This document shows, piece after piece, positions 1-6,850 of a stretch of 10,342 nucleotides of DNA. How positions within the stretch are numbered: the stretch's first letter is position 1; each line of letters begins with the position of its first letter. The stretch spans positions 1 to 10,342 of the forward strand of contig CABSIA010000110.1 in the NCBI GenBank assembly GCA_902477645.1, read 5' to 3'. The translations under genes and the position numbers were made by a program. The DNA is from an uncultured Prevotella sp. (GTDB lineage: Bacteria > Bacteroidota > Bacteroidia > Bacteroidales > Bacteroidaceae). The notes below the pieces were generated by a model. The model had not been told where the DNA came from, did not search any database, and saw only the letters and a program-made list of their open reading frames with translations.

Positions 1-650
1 TGCAACTCGACAAAACTGTGGTGCGTCTCATAGAGAACGTGGAAAAAGAAGTTGGAGCAGGCCATGCACTTTTCGTAATTACAAGCACTGGTTACGTAGA
101 GGAGAACGTCACCGACCTAACCCGCTACCGAATACCTACTGGCACATTCTACATCAACCGCACTGCGAACTTGTTGAACATGTATCTCAGCGCAATCTAC
201 GGACAGGGAACTTATGCCGAGGCGTGCCATCAAAATCAGATATATCTGAACCATAAGCTCATCGAGCAGAAGCGTGTAAGCATGTCGGAAATTCTTGACA
301 GGTCAAAAGAATTTCTCGTACTTAGCTCCGGTGTCAGCGATGTATATACATCTGAGCGCCTGCTTGCCGGCAACAACGACATTTTGAAAATCAGAAACGG
401 TTTCAATCCTACTCTGTGTGGCGATATTATAATTGAAGTCACACCAGGATGGAAGCTGCTTAACGAAGATACACAAGAAACATTTACAAGCCGTGCTGGT
501 TATGTCCCCTTCCCTATTATTTTTTATGGGGCAGGAATAAAACCAGAACGAATAAACACACAAGTTACGGTAGACCGTATAGCTCCTACCATAGCCAAAA
601 GTATCAGAATAAGGGCACCTAACGCATGTTCCTCTGCACCTTTATTTTGA
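1..650 (+). CDS. Alkaline-phosphatase-superfamily protein, C-terminal part (probable pseudoenzyme)
   Basis: The reading frame is open from the first base of the window, so the N-terminus lies outside; the in-frame GTG at 18 is not a convincing start. About 215 residues are visible. The end of the protein reads like the C-terminal core of type I phosphodiesterase/PafA-like phosphatases: a strand ending in PFPIIFYGAG (507-536), followed by a VDRIAPTIAKSIRI segment matching the usual 'DIAPT(L/I)A' helix. A strand ending in TSTGY (81-95) sits where active members have the metal-binding TSDHG/TADHG motif. The usual His before the 'PFPIIF' strand is also absent. From memory, a similar protein precedes secA in other Bacteroidales. 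The family is inferred from these motifs; catalytic inactivity is an inference, and the nucleophile region is not in the window. No terminator is obvious after the stop. Confidence 0.75.
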   Translation, partial: QLDKTVVRLIENVEKEVGAGHALFVITSTGYVEENVTDLTRYRIPTGTFYINRTANLLNMYLSAIYGQGTYAEACHQNQIYLNHKLIEQKRVSMSEILDRSKEFLVLSSGVSDVYTSERLLAGNNDILKIRNGFNPTLCGDIIIEVTPGWKLLNEDTQETFTSRAGYVPFPIIFYGAGIKPERINTQVTVDRIAPTIAKSIRIRAPNACSSAPLF

Positions 651-700
651 ACAGGCACTACATTTTGTTGCAATTATACCGAGAATTATTCTAATAAGAG

Positions 701-731
701 TGCTTTTTACCGATAATTATTTGTAAATTTG
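701..731 (+). promoter_or_regulatory. Putative Bacteroidota-type promoter for secA
   Basis: TAAATTTG at 724-731 matches the Bacteroidota -7 consensus TAnnTTTG. A weak T-rich -33-like segment (TGCTTTTT) lies at 701-708. Transcription would begin near 737 and give a leader of roughly 130 nucleotides before secA. The -33 box is poor, so the promoter call rests mainly on the -7 match and its intergenic position. Confidence 0.45.
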
Positions 732-741
732 CACGGGAATT

Positions 742-792
742 ATGCGAAACTTGCATAGGTTATGCCAAAATACTGCTTTATACACCTGTTAA
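742..792 (+). other. Possible 16-codon upstream ORF in the secA leader
   Basis: The ATG at 742 opens a 16-residue frame (MRNLHRLCQNTALYTC) that ends with TAA at 790-792. It would start within a few bases of the predicted transcription start. It runs through the left arm and loop of the hairpin at 768-803 and stops at the loop's end. A ribosome on it would disrupt that hairpin, so it could be a control element, but a chance frame of this length is quite likely. Confidence 0.15.
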
Positions 793-836
793 AAGCAGTA
801 TTTCTGATGTGCCAGTACATTCGCATTGTTCAATAA
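762..836 (+). other. Possible 24-codon upstream ORF with a hydrophobic stretch in the secA leader
   Basis: The ATG at 762 opens a 24-residue frame ending with TAA at 834-836, 29 bases before the secA ATG. The peptide begins MPKYCFIHLLK and continues AVFLMC, so it has one early Lys and a mostly hydrophobic middle, loosely like a short signal or membrane segment. Secretion-monitoring leader peptides upstream of Sec genes (SecM, VemP, MifM) are known in other bacteria, but those are much longer. It overlaps the preceding short frame and the whole hairpin at 768-803. No homologue is recognised; translation is unproven. Confidence 0.2.
768..803 (+). promoter_or_regulatory. Perfect 12-bp hairpin in the secA leader
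   Basis: AAATACTGCTTT (768-779) and AAAGCAGTATTT (792-803) are exact reverse complements separated by a 12-nt loop. The right arm is followed by CTGATGTG rather than a T-run, so it is not a classical intrinsic terminator for the gene upstream. A smaller stem (GCATA 753-757 with TATGC 761-765) sits just before it. The position, about 60 bases ahead of the secA start and inside two short frames, suggests a possible leader control structure. The pairing is visible directly; the role is inferred. Confidence 0.4.
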
Positions 837-865
837 ATAATAGAAATAAAAAAATAAACAAAATA

Positions 866-3800
866 ATGAACTTCAACAAATTTTTAAAGTCATTGTTCGC
901 CGACAAGTCAAGCCGAGACATGAAACTCATACAGCCACTTGTAGAGAAAGTAAAGGCTGTATATCCTGATATCCAGAAACTCAGCAATGATGAACTGAGA
1001 GCAAAAACAAAGGAAATTCAAGCTTACGTCCAAGACTCAGCGAAAGAGCAGAGGGCACAGATTGAAGAGCTCAAAGCAACAATTGAGGACACACCTATTG
1101 ACGAGCGTGAGGAGATCTTCAACAAGATAGACAAACTCGACAAAGAAGCTCTTGAAATTTATGAGAAGGCTCTTGGTGAGGTTATGCCAGTCGCCTTCTG
1201 CATAGTTAAAGATACAGCCCGCCGTTTCGCAGAAAACGAGGAAACTATTGTCACAGCAACGGACTTTGACCGTGAGCTTGCTGCCAACCCAAAGAACGAC
1301 TTTGTTACCATAGATGGCGACAATGCAATATATCACAACCACTGGACTGCAGGCGGCAACGACCTGAAATGGGAAATGATACACTACGATGTACAGCTCT
1401 TTGGCGGTATCGTTCTGCATCAGGGCAAGATAGCCGAGATGGCTACCGGTGAAGGTAAGACTCTTGTTGCGACTTTGCCTGTATTCCTCAATGCCCTCAC
1501 AGGCAACGGCGTACATGTCGTAACTGTAAACGACTACCTTGCAAAGCGTGACTCGGAGTGGATGGGACCTCTCTATATGTTCCATGGATTGTCCGTGGAC
1601 TGCATTGACAAGCATCGTCCTAACTCACCAGAGCGCCGTAAGGCTTACAAGGCTGATATTACTTTCGGCACCAACAATGAGTTTGGTTTTGACTATCTGC
1701 GCGACAACATGGCTATGTCACCAACAGATCTTGTGCAGCGTCGCCACAACTACGCAATTGTCGACGAGGTAGACTCTGTGCTCATTGACGATGCCCGTAC
1801 TCCGCTTATCATCTCTGGTCCTATTCCCAAAGGCGAGGTGCAGATGTTCGAACAGTTCCAACCACTTGTAGAGCGTCTGTACGAAGTGCAGAGAAGGCTG
1901 GCCTCTGAATTCCTTGCCGATGCGCGTCAGAAGATATCAGAAGGTCAGAAGAACAACGACCAGAAACTTCTTGACGAAGGTTTCCTGGCTTTATATCGCT
2001 CATATAAGTGTTTGCCAAAGAACAAGCCACTCATCAAATTCCTTTCTGAAGAGGGAATCAAGGCTGGCATGCTCAAGACCGAGGAGATATACATGGAGAA
2101 CAACAACCGCCGTATGCCGGAGGCTGTTGAGCCATTGTACTTTGTTGTTGATGAGAAACAGAAGTCATGCGACCTTACAGACAAGGGTACCGACTGGCTT
2201 GCCAATCAGGTTAACGATAAAAATCTCTTTGTATTGCCAGACATCACAACTCAGATGTCTGAGCTTGAGAGCCAGACTGGACTTTCAGACGAGGAGCGTC
2301 TGAACAAAAAAGATGAGCTGCTGGCATATTATGGCGTACAGAGCGAACGCGTTCACACACTTCAGCAGTTACTCAAGGCTTACACAATGTTCAACAAAGA
2401 CGATGAGTATGTTGTTATGGACGGTGAGGTTAAGATTGTTGACGAGCAAACTGGCCGTATTATGGAGGGCCGCCGTTGGAGCGACGGACTGCACCAGGCT
2501 ATAGAGGCAAAGGAGCATGTACGTGTAGAGGCTGCCACACAGACATTTGCGACCATTACTCTTCAAAACTATTTCCGCATGTACCACAAGCTGTCGGGTA
2601 TGACAGGTACGGCAAGCACTGAGGCGGGCGAATTCTGGGATATATACAAACTTGATGTTGTAGAAATTCCTACCAACCGTCCTATTGCACGTAACGATAT
2701 GGATGACCGTGTGTATAAAACCGCACGTGAGAAATACAGTGCGGTTATCGATGAGATAATGGACATGCGAAACTGCGGTCGCCCTACCCTTGTGGGTACC
2801 ACCTCTGTAGAGATATCAGAGTTGCTCTCAAAGATGCTCTCTATGCGTAAAATTCCTCATCAGGTACTTAATGCAAAACTTCACCAGAAAGAGGCTGACA
2901 TCGTTGCACTTGCCGGACAGAGCACAAATGGTATTGTTTGGATTGCCTCAGATGGTAAGACTTTCAGCGACAAGCCGTCTGCAATAAGGTATCAGCAAAA
3001 CCTTATTGACAATGATGAAAAAAATAAATTACCAGAAGGCTCTGCTGAGTCTATGGTTCATTCTGAAGAAAGATTACTTGGTGCCGTGACAATTGCAACA
3101 AATATGGCTGGTCGTGGTACCGACATCAAGCTCTCACCAGAGGTTAAGGCTGCAGGTGGTTTGGCGATTATTGGTACAGAGCGTCATGAGAGCCGCCGTG
3201 TAGACCGACAGCTTCGTGGTCGTGCAGGACGTCAAGGTGACCCTGGCTCTTCAGTATTCTATGTGTCGCTCGAAGACAAACTTATGCGACTTTTTGCCGC
3301 CGAGCGCATTGCAAAAGTCATGGACCGTCTTGGTTTTGAGGAGGGCGAGCGTATTGAAAGCCCTATGATATCAAACAGCATTGAGCGCGCACAGAAGAAA
3401 GTCGAGGAGAACAACTTCGGAATTCGTAAGCATCTTCTTGAGTATGATGACGTTATGAACAAACAGCGTAGTGTAATTTACGAGAAGCGCCGTCATGCTC
3501 TTATGGGTGAGCGTATCGGAATGGATATCGCCAACATAATTTGGGACCGTTGCGTATCTATCATCGAGAACAACGACTTTGTAGGTGCCAAGGAAGACTT
3601 CCTGAAAGTATTGGCTATGGAGGTTCCTTTTACAGAGAAAGAATTTATAGAAACGTCTAAGGCTGATCTTGAAGAGAAAGCTTTCCAGGCTGCAATGGCT
3701 GCTTTCAAGCGCAAGACAGACCGCATACAGTCTGTGGCCTACCCTGTCATTAAAGACGTTTACGAAAATCAGGGACAGCAGTTTGAATATATTATGGTGC

Positions 3801-4345
3801 CAATTACAGACGGCCGCCATATCATTCAGCTCCGCTGCAATCTAAAGGAGGCATACGATACAGAAGCAAAGAATATTGTTAAAGAGTTCGAGAAGAACGT
3901 ACTTCTGCATATCATCGACGACAACTGGAAAGAGAATCTCCGCCAGCTTGATGAGCTGCGTCATAGTGTTCAAAACGCATCATACGAGCAGAAAGATCCA
4001 CTGCTTATCTTCAAACTTGAAAGTGCAAAGCTCTGGGACGATATGATTAACGATATGAACAACCGAACAGCAAGTGTGCTCATGCGCGGTCAGATACCAG
4101 AGATACAGCAGGAACACGTACAGGAGGCAAGACCTGAGGTTCGCCAACAGCAGCAGTATGTAGAGTCAAAACAGAACCTTGACGAAAGTGCCGAGGCACA
4201 GCGCAAGGCCGCATCCACAGACACTCGCGGCGGCCAGATAAGACGTCCACAGCCAATTGTCAGAGACAAGATGCCGCGTCCTAACGACCCGTGTCCATGT
4301 GGTTCAGGCAAGAAATTCAAGAACTGCCACGGCAGAGGACTTTAA
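866..4345 (+). CDS. secA: Preprotein translocase subunit SecA
   Basis: SecA is the cytoplasmic and membrane-associated ATPase that pushes unfolded preproteins through SecYEG. The chosen start, ATG 866 (MNFNKFLKSLF), gives 1159 residues and the usual SecA N-terminus; the frame extends back to a GTG at 809, but those 19 residues do not resemble SecA. Walker A MATGEGKT is at residues 192-199, about 90 later than in E. coli, because of an acidic helical stretch and a further insert near the N-terminus. Walker B DEVD is at 300-303. Helicase motifs TNMAGRGTD (745-753) and RQLRGRAGRQG (781-791) follow. The C-terminus has a Gln-rich linker and an intact zinc/SecB-binding motif (Cys1143, Cys1145, Cys1154, His1155). 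The extra N-terminal segments are typical of Bacteroidota, where SecA is usually about 1100 residues. Residues 686-739 look like an additional insertion. The gene is followed by a strong terminator and is probably transcribed alone. Confidence 0.98.
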   Translation: MNFNKFLKSLFADKSSRDMKLIQPLVEKVKAVYPDIQKLSNDELRAKTKEIQAYVQDSAKEQRAQIEELKATIEDTPIDEREEIFNKIDKLDKEALEIYEKALGEVMPVAFCIVKDTARRFAENEETIVTATDFDRELAANPKNDFVTIDGDNAIYHNHWTAGGNDLKWEMIHYDVQLFGGIVLHQGKIAEMATGEGKTLVATLPVFLNALTGNGVHVVTVNDYLAKRDSEWMGPLYMFHGLSVDCIDKHRPNSPERRKAYKADITFGTNNEFGFDYLRDNMAMSPTDLVQRRHNYAIVDEVDSVLIDDARTPLIISGPIPKGEVQMFEQFQPLVERLYEVQRRLASEFLADARQKISEGQKNNDQKLLDEGFLALYRSYKCLPKNKPLIKFLSEEGIKAGMLKTEEIYMENNNRRMPEAVEPLYFVVDEKQKSCDLTDKGTDWLANQVNDKNLFVLPDITTQMSELESQTGLSDEERLNKKDELLAYYGVQSERVHTLQQLLKAYTMFNKDDEYVVMDGEVKIVDEQTGRIMEGRRWSDGLHQAIEAKEHVRVEAATQTFATITLQNYFRMYHKLSGMTGTASTEAGEFWDIYKLDVVEIPTNRPIARNDMDDRVYKTAREKYSAVIDEIMDMRNCGRPTLVGTTSVEISELLSKMLSMRKIPHQVLNAKLHQKEADIVALAGQSTNGIVWIASDGKTFSDKPSAIRYQQNLIDNDEKNKLPEGSAESMVHSEERLLGAVTIATNMAGRGTDIKLSPEVKAAGGLAIIGTERHESRRVDRQLRGRAGRQGDPGSSVFYVSLEDKLMRLFAAERIAKVMDRLGFEEGERIESPMISNSIERAQKKVEENNFGIRKHLLEYDDVMNKQRSVIYEKRRHALMGERIGMDIANIIWDRCVSIIENNDFVGAKEDFLKVLAMEVPFTEKEFIETSKADLEEKAFQAAMAAFKRKTDRIQSVAYPVIKDVYENQGQQFEYIMVPITDGRHIIQLRCNLKEAYDTEAKNIVKEFEKNVLLHIIDDNWKENLRQLDELRHSVQNASYEQKDPLLIFKLESAKLWDDMINDMNNRTASVLMRGQIPEIQQEHVQEARPEVRQQQQYVESKQNLDESAEAQRKAASTDTRGGQIRRPQPIVRDKMPRPNDPCPCGSGKKFKNCHGRGL

Positions 4346-4364
4346 TAATATTTTACATACATAT

Positions 4365-4410
4365 AAGGAGTTGGAGTGTCTTTTTGTAACACTCCGACTC
4401 TTTGTTTTAT
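4365..4410 (+). terminator. Intrinsic terminator after secA
   Basis: GAGTTGGAGTGT (4368-4379 with one upstream G) pairs with ACACTCCGACTC (4389-4400) with a single G-U wobble, and further A-T and wobble pairs extend the stem outward. The loop is 9 nt and a T-rich tract (TTTGTTTTATT) follows. It lies 20 bases after the secA stop and separates secA from the ABC ATPase gene. Confidence 0.9.
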
Positions 4411-4440
4411 TGATAACTTTTAATAATACAATAATAACTC

Positions 4441-5139
4441 ATGTATTTATCCCTCAATAATCTTAAGAAATGTTTCGGCGAGAAGACTGCTGTAGATATT
4501 CAGTCTTTTATAGTCAATAGTGGTGATATCTTAGGACTTGTCGGCAATAATGGAGCTGGAAAAACGACATTGTTCCGCCTTGTGCTCGACCTACTGAAGG
4601 CTGATGAAGGCTGTGTGAGTATAGACGGCATGGATCCTGCAAGTTGCGAGGATTGGAAATTGTCGACAGGCGCATTTATCGATGACAGTTTCTTGATAGA
4701 CTTCCTTACCCCTGAGGAATATTTTGCTTTCATTGCAAAAGTCAATGATGTCGATAGAGAAACTCTTGATGAGAGGCTTGCAGAATACGAAATGCTAATG
4801 TCGGGTGAGATATTGGGACAAAAGAAACTGATACGTGACTATAGCGCAGGCAACAAGCAGAAGATTGGTATCATATCAGCACTCATCAACAAGCCACAGT
4901 TGCTCATTCTCGATGAGCCGTTCAACTTCCTCCCAAGCAGTCAGAACACATTGAAAAAACTCCTTGTCGACTATAATGCCAAAACTAACGCAACAATTCT
5001 CGTATCGAGCCACAACCTTCAACACACCGTTGACATCAGCAGCCGGATAGCATTGCTCGAACAAGGTGTCATCATAAAAGACCTCCCAAATGCAAATGGT
5101 TCGGCAGAACAAGAATTAGAGGAATATTTCAATATGTAG
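4441..5139 (+). CDS. ABC transporter ATP-binding protein
   Basis: This 232-residue single nucleotide-binding domain is of the BcrA/CcmA-like export type. Walker A GNNGAGKT is at residues 35-42. The signature is YSAGNKQK at 134-141, a degenerate form of LSGGQ. Walker B LLILDEP ends at 160, and the switch His is His191 (SSHN). After Walker B the sequence reads FNFLPSSQ (161-168), where the family usually has a D-loop with Asp before Pro; that Asp seems to be missing. The usual Q-loop Gln is not evident in the FIDDSFLIDFLTPEEYF segment, which is probably normal for this Bacteroidota subfamily. The ATG at 4441 is the first in the frame and gives an immediate ABC N-terminus. No permease gene lies on either side, so its membrane partner is encoded elsewhere and the substrate is unknown. 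Confidence 0.9.
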   Translation: MYLSLNNLKKCFGEKTAVDIQSFIVNSGDILGLVGNNGAGKTTLFRLVLDLLKADEGCVSIDGMDPASCEDWKLSTGAFIDDSFLIDFLTPEEYFAFIAKVNDVDRETLDERLAEYEMLMSGEILGQKKLIRDYSAGNKQKIGIISALINKPQLLILDEPFNFLPSSQNTLKKLLVDYNAKTNATILVSSHNLQHTVDISSRIALLEQGVIIKDLPNANGSAEQELEEYFNM

Positions 5140-5179
5140 ACGCATCTCGCTCTCCAAACAGAACAAAGAGCAATGGCGT
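5140..5179 (+). terminator. Weak interrupted hairpin after the ABC ATPase gene
   Basis: GCTCT (5149-5153) pairs with AGAGC (5167-5171), and ACGC (5140-5143) with GCGT (5176-5179), separated by small internal loops. It starts directly after the stop codon but is not followed by a clear T-run (ATATTAATAATAAA follows). It may be a weak terminator or an RNA 3'-end structure, or chance. Confidence 0.25.
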
Positions 5180-5214
5180 ATATTAATAATAAATAGGTAT
5201 TTTAGTTTTTGATG

Positions 5215-5245
5215 TTTCATAAATAAGTAAAAAGTAGTAACTTTG
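5215..5245 (+). promoter_or_regulatory. Bacteroidota-type promoter for the DUF1846 gene
   Basis: TAACTTTG at 5238-5245 is an exact match to the -7 consensus TAnnTTTG. TTTC at 5215-5218 sits 19 bases upstream as an approximate -33 box (TTTG). The ATG at 5254 lies only 8 bases beyond the -7 box, so the transcript would have almost no 5' untranslated region. Confidence 0.65.
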
Positions 5246-5253
5246 CAGGTATT

Positions 5254-6723
5254 ATGAAAATTGGATTTGACAACAACAAGTATCAGACTATTCAGTCAGA
5301 GCACATCAAAGAGCGTATATCGCAGTTTGACGGCAAACTTTATCTTGAGCTTGGAGGAAAACTTTTCGACGACCATCATGCAAGCCGTGTTCTTCCGGGG
5401 TTCCAGCCCGACAGCAAATTGCGGATGTTCCAGAAAATCAGCGACAGTATCGAGATTGTCATTGTTATCAGCGCTGCCGATATCGAGAAAAACAAGAAAC
5501 GTGCCGACCTTGGCATCACATACGACGAGGATGTTTTAAGACTTCGTAGTGAATTCCTAAATCTTGGCTTCATGGTAGGCTCTGTTGTAATCACACACTA
5601 CAACGGACAGCCTGCGGCAATGGCTTTCCGACAGCGTTTGGAGCGTGACGGCATTGCCACATATTGCCATTATCTGATTGAGGGCTATCCACATAACGTG
5701 GAATTGATAGCATCAGAGGAAGGCTTCGGCAAGAACGACTATGTCAAAACATCACGTCCTCTTGTCATTGTTACGGCACCTGGTCCGGGAAGCGGTAAAA
5801 TGGCTGTTTGCCTCAGTCAACTATATAATGAGAATAAGCACGGCGTAAGAGCCGGATATGCGAAATTTGAGACATTCCCAGTATGGAATCTTCCGCTTAA
5901 ACATCCCGTTAACATAGCATACGAGGCTGCCACTGCCGACCTTAACGATGTAAACATGATAGACCCATTCCATCTTGAGGCATACGGCAAAACAGCCATC
6001 AACTACAACCGCGACATAGAGATTTTTCCAGTCCTCAATGCGTTGTTCGAAGGCATATATGGATCTAACCCATATAAATCGCCAACTGATATGGGAGTCA
6101 ACATGGTGGGTTTCTGCATAAGTGACGATGAAGTTTGCTGCGAGGCATCTAAGAATGAAATTATCCGCCGCTACTACGACGCCACCAATAAACTGGCAAA
6201 TGGTGCTTGCAATGAACAGGAGATTGGAAAGATACAGATGCTTTTTAATCAGGCAAAGATAACAACCGCCTACCGCCGGACGACAACTGCGGCAAAGGAA
6301 TGCTATAAGCGCACTGGACATACATCATCTGCCATTGAGCTTGAAGACGGTACAATAATCACAGCCCATTCAAGTCTTCTGCTCGGATGTAGCGCAGCAT
6401 TGTTGCTTAACGTGACTAAACATCTTGCTGGTATCGACCATGAGCGCAAGCTCATACCGCAGTCTATGATTGAGCCAATACAGTTCACAAAAATCAACTA
6501 TCTCGGAGGCCGCAACCCACGCCTGCATACCGATGAGGTTCTTGTTGCTCTGTCTGTTCTTTCAAAAGATGACGATAACTGCCGTCTGGCGTTGGCCCAG
6601 CTCCCTAAACTTAGAGGATGCCAGGTGCACTGCACCGTTATGTTGAGCGAAGTTGACCGTAAAATATTCAAGAAGCTTGGTGTAAATGTTACATGCGAGC
6701 CTGTTCTAAAGAAGAAAATCTAA
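5254..6723 (+). CDS. DUF1846 / UPF0371 family protein
   Basis: The 489-residue protein matches the DUF1846 (UPF0371) family in length and sequence style, including the opening MKIGFDNNKYQTIQSEHI and a segment LGGKLFDDHHASRVLPGF near residues 33-50. A P-loop-like APGPGSGKM at residues 175-183 suggests a nucleotide- or phosphate-binding site. A conserved-looking TTTAAKE segment and an HSSLLLGCSAALLLN helix occur in the C-terminal half. No signal peptide or membrane segment is evident, so it is probably cytoplasmic. The family's biochemical role is not established as far as I know. The start is fixed by the ATG just after a consensus -7 box. It has its own promoter and ends in front of a bidirectional terminator, so it is probably monocistronic; the ABC gene 114 bases upstream gives no functional clue. 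Confidence 0.92.
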   Translation: MKIGFDNNKYQTIQSEHIKERISQFDGKLYLELGGKLFDDHHASRVLPGFQPDSKLRMFQKISDSIEIVIVISAADIEKNKKRADLGITYDEDVLRLRSEFLNLGFMVGSVVITHYNGQPAAMAFRQRLERDGIATYCHYLIEGYPHNVELIASEEGFGKNDYVKTSRPLVIVTAPGPGSGKMAVCLSQLYNENKHGVRAGYAKFETFPVWNLPLKHPVNIAYEAATADLNDVNMIDPFHLEAYGKTAINYNRDIEIFPVLNALFEGIYGSNPYKSPTDMGVNMVGFCISDDEVCCEASKNEIIRRYYDATNKLANGACNEQEIGKIQMLFNQAKITTAYRRTTTAAKECYKRTGHTSSAIELEDGTIITAHSSLLLGCSAALLLNVTKHLAGIDHERKLIPQSMIEPIQFTKINYLGGRNPRLHTDEVLVALSVLSKDDDNCRLALAQLPKLRGCQVHCTVMLSEVDRKIFKKLGVNVTCEPVLKKKI

Positions 6724-6762
6724 CCTTGCAGAATGTTTTAAGCAAGCGACTTATAATATTAA

Positions 6763-6796
6763 AAAATCCCTACAAGTTTAAACTTGCAGGGATTTT
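6763..6796. terminator. Bidirectional intrinsic terminator between convergent genes
   Basis: AAAATCCCTACAAGTTT (6763-6779) pairs with AAACTTGCAGGGATTTT (6780-6796) over 17 positions with one A-C mismatch. A-runs on the left and T-runs on the right serve both strands. It lies about 40 bases after the DUF1846 stop (plus) and about 55 bases after the glycoside hydrolase stop (minus). The longer T-tract reads out on the minus strand (bases 6761-6766 are all A on plus). Confidence 0.9.
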
Positions 6797-6850
6797 CTGT
6801 ATATAATAAATTTTGATGGCTCAAACCATATTGTCTGTAGGAGACAAATA

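Noticed and set aside
768..803. Leader hairpin as an intrinsic terminator of the upstream phosphatase gene
   Set aside because: No T-run follows the right arm, and it lies downstream of the predicted secA promoter more than 100 bases after the upstream stop codon.
809..865. N-terminal extension of secA from the in-frame GTG at 809
   Set aside because: The added 19 residues do not resemble any SecA N-terminus, while MNFNKFLKSLF from ATG 866 does. The extension also overlaps the leader hairpin region.
1037..1615. 192-codon minus-strand ORF inside secA
   Set aside because: It is antisense to the conserved SecA N-terminal region and Walker A motif, with no promoter or domain of its own.
2908..3080. 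Possible target-site duplication (ACTTG at 2908-2912 and 3076-3080) around the SecA insertion
   Set aside because: A 5-base match is expected by chance, there are no terminal inverted repeats, and removing one copy plus the insert would not restore the usual SecA loop exactly.
2921..3082. Intein within secA
   Set aside because: The extra segment is only about 54 residues, far below a mini-intein, and has no Cys/Ser-to-His-Asn splicing motifs.
5821..6321. 166-codon minus-strand ORF inside the DUF1846 gene
   Set aside because: It is the antisense of a well-conserved family protein and contains no recognisable domain.
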